Source: Candidatus Magasanikiibacteriota bacterium (GTDB taxonomy: Bacteria; Patescibacteriota; Patescibacteriia; Magasanikbacterales; UBA922). Taken from it: 11,054 nucleotides of DNA. Of the stretch, positions 1 through 5,269 are shown piece by piece (positions within the stretch are counted from its first letter, which is position 1; each line of letters starts with the position of its first letter). The position numbers and the translations under genes are program-made. Where the stretch lies: contig JAAZJX010000060.1 in the NCBI GenBank assembly GCA_012800155.1, positions 1 through 11,054 of the forward strand, in the 5' to 3' direction. Under the pieces are notes generated by a model. The model was not told where the DNA came from, made no database searches, and was given only the letters and a program-made list of their open reading frames with translations.

Positions 1-259
1 AATTGGCAAAAAGCGTCAAGATAATTTGGTAAATTATTTTATTAAAGATAATAATATTTATATAATAATTTATCATCCAGTAAATGAAAATGGTTTTATT
101 CCTTTTCGTCAAATTATTCAAATGATGACTCAAAGTTTTCGTCCCACAAAAACTCATATTAGTATTCCAGAACAAACAATTTTACCAGTAGCTCCGACAG
201 TAGAAGAAATAGAGGATATTTTTTTGAATAGTCTTTCTCAAGAGGAGGTTAATAATTAA
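1..259 (+). CDS. 3' end of an unidentified protein gene (partial, open at left edge)
   Basis: A frame open from base 2 to a TAA at 257-259 encodes the last 85 or so residues of a protein that starts outside the window. A TTG at 26 could be read as a start, but the frame is already open upstream and there is no ribosome binding site, so I treat this as a C-terminal fragment. The visible part has a hydrophobic beta-like stretch (DNNIYIIIYHP), a middle segment with aromatic and basic residues (FRQIIQMMTQSFRP) and an acidic tail (PTVEEIEDIFLNSLSQEE). No signal peptide, cysteine motif or membrane span is present. I do not recognise the family. It lies 29 nt upstream of ybeY on the same strand with no terminator between them, so co-transcription with ybeY-dgkA-ftsA is likely. 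Confidence 0.6.
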   Translation, partial: IGKKRQDNLVNYFIKDNNIYIIIYHPVNENGFIPFRQIIQMMTQSFRPTKTHISIPEQTILPVAPTVEEIEDIFLNSLSQEEVNN

Positions 260-288
260 TTTGGTTTTAGGAAAATTGTTTTTTGTTT

Positions 289-726
289 ATGAATTTATTA
301 ATTTATAAAAAAATTAAAAATGTTCCTTTTTCTGAGGAAATTATAAAAAAGATTGTTAGCAGTACTTTAAAAATAATTAAAAAAAATTTTAAGGATTATG
401 AAATAAGTGTGCATTTAGTTGGTGAGAAATATATAAAGAATTTGAATAAAAAATATAGAGGTGTGGATCAGGTAACAGATGTTATTTCTTTTGCTACTCA
501 AGATTTGCTTTTTGATAAGAATATGAATAAAGATTTGGGAGATTTATTTATTTGTCCACAAAGAATAAAAAAACAAGCTAAAGATTTTTTAGTTGATGAT
601 CGGGAAGAATTTGCTAGAATATTAATTCATGGAGTATTGCATTTATGTGGTTATGATCATCAGAATGAAAAAGATAGTAAAAAAATGTTTTCTTTACAAG
701 AAAAAATATTGAAGAATTTTTTATGA
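289..726 (+). CDS. ybeY: Endoribonuclease YbeY (rRNA maturation, zinc-dependent)
   Basis: YbeY is a cytosolic single-strand endoribonuclease acting in 16S rRNA 3' maturation and ribosome quality control. The 145-residue product has the usual family length. Its signature is the zinc-binding HGVLHLCGYDH segment, with His114, His118 and His124 in the H-x3-H-x5-H pattern. The family's TDVISF motif is at residues 63-68, where TDVLSFP is typical. I chose ATG 289. A TTG two codons upstream (283) is in frame and sits about 10 nt after an AGGA at 269-272, so it cannot be excluded. The gene ends in TGA, which overlaps the dgkA ATG by 4 nt (ATGA), suggesting translational coupling. A ybeY-dgkA neighbourhood is also common in Firmicutes. 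Function is assigned from motif and context; no missing residue is seen. Confidence 0.95.
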   Translation: MNLLIYKKIKNVPFSEEIIKKIVSSTLKIIKKNFKDYEISVHLVGEKYIKNLNKKYRGVDQVTDVISFATQDLLFDKNMNKDLGDLFICPQRIKKQAKDFLVDDREEFARILIHGVLHLCGYDHQNEKDSKKMFSLQEKILKNFL

Positions 727-1088
727 ATTTAAAAAGACTTGGAAATAGTTTTCAAGATGCTTGGAAGGGGATTGTTTTTGTTTTTCGTAATGAACAAAAT
801 TTTAGAATTCAAATTTTTGTTTCTTTTTTAGTATTTTTATTAGTTTGGTATTTTCCTTTATCCAAAGGTGAATTGATAGTTATTATTTTATTAGTTTTTT
901 TTGTTTTAATTTTAGAATTATTAAATTCTGCAGTTGAGCGTTTAGCAGATGTTTTGAAACCGCGTTTATCATATCAAATAAAAATTGTCAAAGATATTAT
1001 GGCAGCAATTGTATTTATTACAACTATTGCTTCAGTTATTATTGGAGGTATAATTTTTTGGCCTTATTTGGTTGCACTATTTGTCTAA
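723..1088 (+). CDS. dgkA: Diacylglycerol/undecaprenol kinase, DgkA family
   Basis: This is an integral membrane lipid kinase of the small DgkA fold, phosphorylating undecaprenol or diacylglycerol with ATP. In Gram-positive-type members such as this one, undecaprenol is the usual substrate, which recycles the lipid carrier for cell-wall synthesis. The 121-residue product is normal in length. It shows an amphipathic N-terminus, RNEQNFRIQ at 22-30, a first membrane helix near 31-44, a second near 50-67 carrying the signature ELLNSAVERLAD (65-76, with the conserved Glu, Asn, Glu and Asp), the KD-x2-AA motif (90-95) and a third helix near 93-113. ATG 723 overlaps the ybeY stop by 4 nt. The next gene, ftsA, starts 26 nt downstream without an intervening terminator. 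Substrate choice is inferred from the family, not visible in the sequence. Confidence 0.93.
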   Translation: MNLKRLGNSFQDAWKGIVFVFRNEQNFRIQIFVSFLVFLLVWYFPLSKGELIVIILLVFFVLILELLNSAVERLADVLKPRLSYQIKIVKDIMAAIVFITTIASVIIGGIIFWPYLVALFV

Positions 1089-1114
1089 AAATGATAGACT
1101 ATTAAAAGTTTACT

Positions 1115-2377
1115 ATGGCAAAAAGAAAAGTACAATCAGAAATTATTACTGGTATAGACATTGGTTCTACTGCGGTGAGAGTGGCAGTCGGTAAGATTGT
1201 TAATTTAAACAATTCTGATTCAGAATTGCAGATTTTGGCTATTTCTGAAGTTAATTCTGAAGGAGTAAATAAAGGTAATATTGCAAGTATTGAAGAATCA
1301 GTATCAGCTATTTCTCATGCTTTAGAACAAGCTGAACGAATGGTTGGTTTACCTATTGAACATGCTTGGGTAAGTATTTCTGGTACTCATATCAATTCAC
1401 AAGAAAGTAAAGGTGTAGTAGCTATTGCTAAATCTGATGGTGAAATTGCTGAAGAAGATCTAGAAAGAGCAGTTAATGCTGCCAAAACTGTTGCCACTCC
1501 TTTAAATTATGAAATTTTACATGTTTTACCAAAGAGTTTTTGTGTAGATGGTCAAACTGGTATTAAAGATCCTGTTGGAATGACAGGAGTGCGTTTAGAA
1601 GTAGATACCAAAATTATTCAAGGTCAAGCTTCTAATATAAAAAATATTACCAAAACTGTTTATCGTACAGGAATAGATATTGATGATTTAGTTTTTTCTA
1701 TTTTGGCTTGTGGAGAAGCAGTAGTAAGTCAACGACAAAAAGATTTAGGAGTGGCAGTGGTTAATATTGGTGGCGCTACTACTAGTTTAGTAGTTTATGA
1801 AGAAGGTGATATTATACATGCCAAAGTATTACCAGTTGGTTCAGAACATATTACTAATGATTTAGCAATTGGACTTAGAACATCAATTGATGTAGCAGAA
1901 AAATTAAAAATAGATTATGGTCATTGTGTGCCACAAGATATAAATAAAAAAGAATTAATTGATTTAGCAAGTGTGGGAGCAGATATGAAGGAAGAAGTTA
2001 GTTTAAGATATGTAGCAGAAATAATTGAAGCTAGAATGGAAGAAATTTTAGAAAAAGTTGATTCTGAATTAGAATCAATTGGTCGTAGTGGATTATTGCC
2101 TGCAGGAGTAGTTTTTACTGGTGGAGGAGCAAAAATTTCTGGTTTAATTGAATTGGCTAAAAATAAATTAGGTTTGCCTGCTTCTTTAGGTTATTCTTTA
2201 GATATTAGTGGTCTTAGTGAAAAAGTGGGGGATTTATCTTTTACTACTGCTGTAGGTTTAGTAAAGTGGGGCGCTAATCTTCAGTCAAATTTTCGTAATT
2301 CAATATTTAAAGCTAGTCGTAATGTAGAAAAAGTTGGTAATAAAATAAAATCTTGGTTTAAATCATTAGTTCCCTAA
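1115..2377 (+). CDS. ftsA: Cell division protein FtsA (actin-like membrane tether for FtsZ)
   Basis: FtsA is an actin-fold ATP-binding protein that polymerises under the membrane and anchors FtsZ. The 420-residue product is full length. The phosphate-1 loop is GIDIGSTAVRVAVG (13-26). The SHS2/1C subdomain follows at about 85-165. The phosphate-2 loop is VVNIGGATTSL (215-225), and the adenosine motif is FTGGGAKISGL (334-344). The C-terminus (about 400-420, ending IKSWFKSLVP) is a basic amphipathic helix, as expected for the membrane-targeting sequence. The position usually held by Asp in phosphate-2 (DIGGGT) is Asn217 here, and the following Gly is Ala221. The start ATG 1115 has no obvious Shine-Dalgarno sequence, but the codons right after it begin the conserved fold, so the start is well placed. 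It is the last gene before the terminator at 2392-2423. Confidence 0.95.
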   Translation: MAKRKVQSEIITGIDIGSTAVRVAVGKIVNLNNSDSELQILAISEVNSEGVNKGNIASIEESVSAISHALEQAERMVGLPIEHAWVSISGTHINSQESKGVVAIAKSDGEIAEEDLERAVNAAKTVATPLNYEILHVLPKSFCVDGQTGIKDPVGMTGVRLEVDTKIIQGQASNIKNITKTVYRTGIDIDDLVFSILACGEAVVSQRQKDLGVAVVNIGGATTSLVVYEEGDIIHAKVLPVGSEHITNDLAIGLRTSIDVAEKLKIDYGHCVPQDINKKELIDLASVGADMKEEVSLRYVAEIIEARMEEILEKVDSELESIGRSGLLPAGVVFTGGGAKISGLIELAKNKLGLPASLGYSLDISGLSEKVGDLSFTTAVGLVKWGANLQSNFRNSIFKASRNVEKVGNKIKSWFKSLVP

Positions 2378-2391
2378 AAATAAAATTTACT

Positions 2392-2423
2392 AATCTCTCA
2401 AGATCAAATTGAGAGATTTTTTT
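2392..2423 (+). terminator. Intrinsic terminator after ftsA
   Basis: A perfect 10-bp stem AATCTCTCAA (2392-2401) / TTGAGAGATT (2409-2418) with a 7-nt loop is followed by a run of T to 2423. It lies 15 nt after the ftsA stop and ahead of the ftsZ promoter, so it should end the ybeY-dgkA-ftsA transcript. Confidence 0.9.
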
Positions 2424-2441
2424 AATCTGGATAATTAACGC

Positions 2442-2470
2442 TTGACACTCTTTTTCAAAACCTATAAAAT
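2442..2470 (+). promoter_or_regulatory. Sigma70-type promoter of ftsZ
   Basis: A perfect -35 box TTGACA (2442-2447) is followed after 17 nt by TAAAAT (2465-2470, five of six matches to TATAAT). An overlapping TATAAA at 2463 would give a 15-nt spacer. The predicted transcript start is near 2477, about 75 nt before the preferred ftsZ start codon. This is the best promoter in the window. Confidence 0.8.
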
Positions 2471-2475
2471 ATAAC

Positions 2476-2493
2476 TAGGAGCTTGTTCTCCTA
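2476..2493 (+). promoter_or_regulatory. Hairpin at the predicted 5' end of the ftsZ mRNA
   Basis: TAGGAG (2476-2481), loop CTTGTT, then CTCCTA (2488-2493) form a perfect 6-bp stem beginning at the predicted transcription start, followed by the T-rich stretch TTATTTTATTTAT. It could stabilise the 5' end of the mRNA or act as an early pause or attenuator. The AGGAG is on the paired strand and too far from the likely start codons to act as a ribosome binding site. Role is inferred. Confidence 0.5.
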
Positions 2494-2551
2494 TTATTTT
2501 ATTTATAGACATTTGAATAAAAAATTTGTTCAGATGATTAATAATAAATTT

Positions 2552-3832
2552 ATGCCTCAAGTAAAACCAGAAATAGAAACCTTTGCAAAAATAAAAGTAA
2601 TTGGTGTTGGCGGTTCTGGCGGATCAGCTGTTGATCGAATGATAAAAGCTGGTATTAGAGGAGTGGATTTTTATGCTGTGAATACTGATGTACAGGCTTT
2701 GCATCATAATAGTGCTCCTCATAAAATACATATTGGTAAAACAGTAACTCGTGGATTGGGTGCTGGTATGGATCCAGAATTAGGTAAACGCAGTGCTGAA
2801 GAAAATCAGACTGAAATTAGAGATATGCTCAAAGATGCTAATATGGTTTTTATTACTTGTGGATTAGGTGGTGGTACTGGAAGTGGAGCTAGTCCTGTAG
2901 TAGCGCAAATTTCAAGAGAATTAGGTATTTTAACTATTGCAGTAGTTACAAAACCATTTTCTTTTGAAGGTCAACAGCGTAAAAAAATTGCTGATAAAGC
3001 TTATGAAAGATTATCACAAAATGTTGATACAATTATTACTATTCCTAATGATAGAGTATTACAAATAATTGATAAAAAAACTACTCTTTTAGAATCTTTC
3101 AAAATTATTGATGATGTTTTGAGACAAGGTGTTCAAGGTATATCAGAATTGATAACTGTTCCGGGTGAGATAAATGTAGATTTTGCTGATGTTCAAGCTA
3201 TTATGAATGATACAGGTTCTGCTTTAATGGGTATTGGCGTGGCTACTGGTGAAAATAGAGCCATTGAAGCAGCCAAAGCAGCTGTTTCAAGTCCTTTATT
3301 GGATGTTTCTATTGATGGAGCAAGAGGAATTTTATTTACAGTTACAGCTAGTTCTAGTTTGGGAATGCAAGAAGTTTCAGATGCTGCCAAAGTTATTACT
3401 AGTTCAGCTGATGAAGATGCCAAAGTTATTTTTGGTACAGTTATTGATGAGAGTATGAAAGATGAGTTGCGTATTACTGTTGTAGCTACTGGATTTGATG
3501 ATGAAAGAATAAATCGTAAAATAGATAGAGAAAAAGAAGAAGAAACCAGACCTTTTTTGGGCGCTAATTTGAATCGTAATTTTTATTCTACTAGTTCAGT
3601 TTCAGATAAATTTTCTTTAACAGAAGAAATTGAAGATGAAGATAAAGAAAAAGAAGAAACTTCAAAAAGAACTGGTTTTATTGCTAAAAAAGTTTCTTCT
3701 TCAGAAGAAGATAAATCTCAAAAAACCAAAACAACTTTTTCTGCACCAAAAACAGATCGTAAAAATGAAGAAAATAAAAAAGATGATGATTTAGAAATAC
3801 CAGCGTTTATTAGACGAAAGATGGGAATGTAA
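2552..3832 (+). CDS. ftsZ: Cell division GTPase FtsZ
   Basis: FtsZ is the tubulin-like GTPase that assembles the division ring. With start ATG 2552 the product is 426 residues. Motifs: nucleotide-binding GVGGSGGSAVDRM (18-30, Ser25 where Asn is typical), NTDVQAL (44-50), the tubulin signature GGGTGSG (106-112) and the catalytic T7 loop NVDFADV (208-214). The globular domain ends near GFDD (314-317). A charged disordered linker of about 95 residues follows, then the C-terminal peptide DLEIPAFIRRK (413-423), which binds FtsA and other partners. The frame extends upstream to ATG 2534 and TTG 2483. The TTG is implausibly close to the predicted transcription start, and 2552 gives the natural MPQVKPEIETFAKIKVIG beginning; 2534 remains possible. 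No Shine-Dalgarno site precedes either. It has its own promoter, separate from ftsA. Confidence 0.96.
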   Translation: MPQVKPEIETFAKIKVIGVGGSGGSAVDRMIKAGIRGVDFYAVNTDVQALHHNSAPHKIHIGKTVTRGLGAGMDPELGKRSAEENQTEIRDMLKDANMVFITCGLGGGTGSGASPVVAQISRELGILTIAVVTKPFSFEGQQRKKIADKAYERLSQNVDTIITIPNDRVLQIIDKKTTLLESFKIIDDVLRQGVQGISELITVPGEINVDFADVQAIMNDTGSALMGIGVATGENRAIEAAKAAVSSPLLDVSIDGARGILFTVTASSSLGMQEVSDAAKVITSSADEDAKVIFGTVIDESMKDELRITVVATGFDDERINRKIDREKEEETRPFLGANLNRNFYSTSSVSDKFSLTEEIEDEDKEKEETSKRTGFIAKKVSSSEEDKSQKTKTTFSAPKTDRKNEENKKDDDLEIPAFIRRKMGM

Positions 3833-3914
3833 TAATTAATGTTAAAGTTTTAATTTTCATCATTAGTTAAAATGTTTATATAAAATACAATCCTTATAAC
3901 TTAATATAACTATC

Positions 3915-3933
3915 AAATAAATAAATAAATAAA
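3915..3933. repeat. AAAT tandem repeat
   Basis: Nearly five consecutive AAAT units in an A/T-only stretch downstream of ftsZ. Probably simple low-complexity sequence, but a candidate for slippage-based length variation. Confidence 0.7.
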
Positions 3934-3936
3934 GAA

Positions 3937-3958
3937 AATATTATTTTAAAATAATATT
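3937..3958. repeat. 22-bp perfect A/T palindrome
   Basis: An 11-bp arm (AATATTATTTT) meets its exact complement with no spacer. It contains only A and T, so chance or cruciform-prone filler is possible; no known operator is recognised. Confidence 0.6.
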
Positions 3959-3995
3959 ATTTATTATCACTCTCTCTATAATCAATAATAATAAT

Positions 3996-4020
3996 AAAAA
4001 ACCATTATTTATGGTTTTTT
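3996..4020. terminator. Bidirectional intrinsic terminator downstream of ftsZ
   Basis: AAAAAACCAT (3996-4005), a 5-nt loop and ATGGTTTTTT (4011-4020) make a perfect 10-bp stem ending in a T run on both strands. It should stop ftsZ transcription on the plus strand, and equally any minus-strand transcript coming from the hairpin region to its right. Confidence 0.8.
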
Positions 4021-4026
4021 ATCTTC

Positions 4027-4131
4027 TTACTTTTCATAACCCGCCAATACTACTATTATTATTAAATACTCTTATAACATAATTAAGATTAATAAAGTAA
4101 AAATGGTATTGGCGGGCAGGCTGAAAAGTAA
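4027..4131. repeat. Long imperfect inverted repeat 1 (GC-rich arms)
   Basis: Two nested perfect arm pairs face each other. TTACTTTTCA (4027-4036) pairs with TGAAAAGTAA (4122-4131), and CCCGCCAATAC (4040-4050) pairs with GTATTGGCGGG (4106-4116). They are separated by a small asymmetric internal loop (TAA against CAGGC) and enclose a ~55-nt A/T-rich loop. In all, 21 paired positions span 105 nt. It abuts the second inverted repeat with one base between. Nothing in known family terms is recognised. Confidence 0.8.
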
Positions 4132-4132
4132 C

Positions 4133-4233
4133 AAAAGGTTTCGGGGGGATAGAACTCGCGTTTAATCCCTAGAATAAAATTAATATTTTTCTAGTCTTTG
4201 ACGCTCAAACAGCTATCCCCCCGAACCCCCTTT
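4133..4233. repeat. Long imperfect inverted repeat 2 (G6/C6 arms)
   Basis: A perfect 13-bp pair, TTCGGGGGGATAG (4140-4152) with CTATCCCCCCGAA (4213-4225), is extended outward by AAAGG (4134-4138) with CCTTT (4229-4233) across a small bulge, and inward by GCGT/ACGC (4159-4162 and 4200-4203) and CTAGAA/TTCTAG (4169-4174 and 4189-4194). The whole block folds on itself as a ~100-nt rod on either strand. The minus strand begins GGGGGGATAGCT, reminiscent of a tRNA 5' end, but no valid tRNA fold follows. It is either a small non-autonomous repeat element or a structured RNA; the sequence alone does not decide. Confidence 0.8.
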
Positions 4234-4263
4234 GGTGATTTAAAAATATTATTTTGTTTAATT

Positions 4264-4292
4264 AGTATAATTATTAAAATATAAACCACCAA
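4264..4292 (-). promoter_or_regulatory. Possible minus-strand promoter reading into the twin hairpins
   Basis: On the minus strand TTGGTG (4292 down to 4287) and TATACT (4269 down to 4264) are 17 nt apart, with predicted start near 4257. A transcript from here would run through both inverted repeats and end at the bidirectional terminator 3996-4020, about 250 nt. The -35 match is weak (three of six) and it overlaps a hairpin, so this is only a candidate. Confidence 0.25.
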
Positions 4293-4310
4293 TGATTAGT
4301 TGGTGGTTTT
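4283..4310. terminator. Hairpin upstream of the nrdR promoter, terminator-like
   Basis: AAACCACCAA (4283-4292) and TTGGTGGTTT (4300-4309) form a perfect 10-bp stem with a 7-nt loop, followed by only one more T on the plus strand before GAATTTATT. It looks like a weak intrinsic terminator insulating nrdR. Its right edge touches the possible -35 box of the nrdR promoter at 4309-4314, so an operator role is an alternative. Confidence 0.55.
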
Positions 4311-4336
4311 GAATTTATTAGTAAAAATGGTATAAT
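4309..4336 (+). promoter_or_regulatory. Promoter of nrdR with extended -10
   Basis: A perfect TATAAT (4331-4336) is preceded by TGG, making an extended -10 (TGnTATAAT). A TTGAAT at 4309-4314 with a 16-nt spacer may be the -35. The predicted start near 4343 gives a leader of about 34 nt. No NrdR-box-like palindrome was seen here. Confidence 0.75.
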
Positions 4337-4376
4337 ATTTTATATTTTGATTAGTTTTATAAATTTAATTTGTTAT

Positions 4377-4847
4377 ATGTTTTGTCCAGTTTGTCGTTAT
4401 AAAGAAACTAAGGTAATTGATTCTCGTTTGACTCAAGATGGAATGTCTGTTCGTCGTCGTCGAGAATGTATTAAATGCGCTTATCGTTTTTCTACTTTAG
4501 AAGAAATGGAACTTTTGGATATTGTAGTGGTAAAAAATGATGGACGACGCGAATCATATTCTCGGAGTAAATTGGAACGAGGAATTTTACATTCTTTAGC
4601 CAAAAGACCTTATACTTTAGATAAATTTGATAAATTAGTTCATGCTATTGAGCGCGATATTCAAAAAAAGAAAAAAAGAGAAATAACTAGCAGAGAGGTA
4701 GGAGAGATTCTTATGAAACATTTACGAAAGTTTGATAAAGTTGCTTATATTAGATTTGCTTCAATTTATCGTGCTTTTGAAGATGTTGATAAATTTCAAA
4801 GTGAAATTAGATCTTTGCAAAAAAATAAAAATAATAAAAAAATATGA
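4377..4847 (+). CDS. nrdR: Transcriptional repressor NrdR
   Basis: NrdR is a zinc-ribbon/ATP-cone repressor of ribonucleotide reductase genes that senses dATP/ATP. The 156-residue product has family length. The N-terminal zinc ribbon is CPVC (3-6) and CIKC (31-34), with the DSR and VRRRREC segment (15-17, 25-31) between. The ATP-cone domain occupies about 49-139, including VVKNDGRRESYSRSKLERGI and the conserved VAYIRFASIYRAFED near 122-136. A TTG at 4347 is in frame but lies almost at the predicted transcript start and would add a hydrophobic stretch unlike the family; ATG 4377 gives the standard MxCPxC beginning. No Shine-Dalgarno site is visible. The TGA stop overlaps the next gene's ATG by 4 nt. 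No ribonucleotide reductase gene is in the window, so its targets lie elsewhere. Confidence 0.95.
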   Translation: MFCPVCRYKETKVIDSRLTQDGMSVRRRRECIKCAYRFSTLEEMELLDIVVVKNDGRRESYSRSKLERGILHSLAKRPYTLDKFDKLVHAIERDIQKKKKREITSREVGEILMKHLRKFDKVAYIRFASIYRAFEDVDKFQSEIRSLQKNKNNKKI

Positions 4848-5149
4848 AAAAAGAAAAATTAAAAGAAGAAGATTTTTCTAAAACAGATATTATCAGTGAT
4901 AATATTAATATAAAAAAAGAAGATGATTTAAAAAATCTGTTAAAAGAAAGTTTAGAATGGTCAAAAAAAGTTTATGAACAAAACAATAAAATTTATAAAC
5001 GCTTAAGATTGATGTTATTAGGTAATTATTTAAAATTATTGATTATAATTATTCCAATTATTTTAGGTATTATTTATTTACCACCTTATTTGACAGAAAT
5101 ATGGGAAAATTATAAAAATATTTTGGGTGCGATTACTAATTTTAGGTAA
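4844..5149 (+). CDS. Small single-span membrane protein of unknown function
   Basis: This 101-residue product is not recognised. Residues 1-55 are highly charged and probably helical (Lys/Glu/Asp-rich, with LKESLEWSKKVYEQNNKIYKRLR possibly a short coiled coil). One strong hydrophobic span lies at about 62-80 (LKLLIIIIPIILGIIYLPP), followed by a short aromatic tail. Positive charges precede the span, suggesting N-terminus inside. It starts with an ATGA overlap on the nrdR stop, so it is probably translated by coupling and regulated with nrdR. A terminator follows 37 nt after the stop. The length, single span and absence of any catalytic motif fit an adaptor or membrane-associated accessory protein, but no function can be claimed. 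The coding reality rests on the overlap, the composition and the absence of a better frame. Confidence 0.75.
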   Translation: MKKEKLKEEDFSKTDIISDNINIKKEDDLKNLLKESLEWSKKVYEQNNKIYKRLRLMLLGNYLKLLIIIIPIILGIIYLPPYLTEIWENYKNILGAITNFR

Positions 5150-5186
5150 TTTTTTAGAGAAAATTTAGATTTTTGTTGATTTTATA

Positions 5187-5209
5187 AAAAACGGCTTATA
5201 GCCGTTTTT
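5187..5209 (+). terminator. Intrinsic terminator after the nrdR operon
   Basis: AAAAACGGCT (5187-5196) and AGCCGTTTTT (5200-5209) make a perfect 10-bp stem with a 3-nt loop, and the T run continues through ATCTTGTTTTT. It ends the nrdR transcript just before the pyk promoter and is symmetric enough to work in both directions. Confidence 0.9.
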
Positions 5210-5212
5210 ATC

Positions 5213-5241
5213 TTGTTTTTTATTTATGTTTTTGTTATAAT
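5213..5241 (+). promoter_or_regulatory. Promoter of pyk with extended -10
   Basis: TGTTATAAT (5233-5241) is an extended -10 with a perfect TATAAT at 5236-5241. The only -35 candidate at a 17-nt spacing is TTGTTT (5213-5218), three of six matches. The predicted start near 5248 gives a ~22-nt leader to ATG 5270 and rules out in-frame upstream starts. Confidence 0.7.
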
Positions 5242-5269
5242 GTTGGCGTTATTTATTATATATAATTCT

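Larger units (their letters stand above)
3833..4376. other. 544-nt intergenic region between ftsZ and nrdR
   Basis: This gap has no credible protein gene. In order it holds an AT-only stretch with short tandem AAAT units (3915-3933) and a 22-bp perfect A/T palindrome (3937-3958), four AAT units (3984-3995), a bidirectional terminator (3996-4020), two abutting long imperfect inverted repeats with GC-rich arms (4027-4131 and 4133-4233), a weak possible minus-strand promoter (4264-4292), a third hairpin (4283-4310) and the nrdR promoter (4309-4336). The G/C clusters in 4040-4045, 4111-4121, 4142-4148 and 4217-4230 stand out sharply from everything around them. Confidence 0.8.

Noticed and set aside
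2483..2551. N-terminal extension of FtsZ from TTG 2483
   Set aside because: It would begin within about 6 nt of the predicted transcript start, inside the leader hairpin, and adds aromatic residues not expected in FtsZ.
3193..3458. Open frames on both strands inside ftsZ
   Set aside because: They overlap the conserved GTPase core of ftsZ in other frames, have no start signals and their translations show no family features.
3915..3995. Replication-origin-like A/T-rich repeats
   Set aside because: Only simple AAAT and AAT units and A/T palindromes are present, with no DnaA-box cluster and no dnaA or dnaN nearby.
4103..4165. Short 20-codon frame starting ATG in the hairpin region
   Set aside because: Its codons are made of the inverted-repeat arms, no ribosome binding site or plus-strand promoter precedes it, and the structure explains the sequence better than coding does.
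4133..4233. tRNA or tRNA remnant on the minus strand (GGGGGGATAGCT start)
   Set aside because: The acceptor-like stem is good, but the D-arm is too short, the T-loop lacks TTCGAAT-type sequence, no anticodon arm of correct size fits and there is no CCA.
4027..4233. Integron attC site or CRISPR array
   Set aside because: No attC core site (GTTRRRY/RYYYAAC) at the ends, no integrase, and no repeated unit with unique spacers.
5213..5269. N-terminal hydrophobic extension of pyruvate kinase from TTG 5213
   Set aside because: It overlaps the -35/-10 region of the pyk promoter and would put a membrane-like helix on a cytosolic enzyme; ATG 5270 gives the normal beginning.
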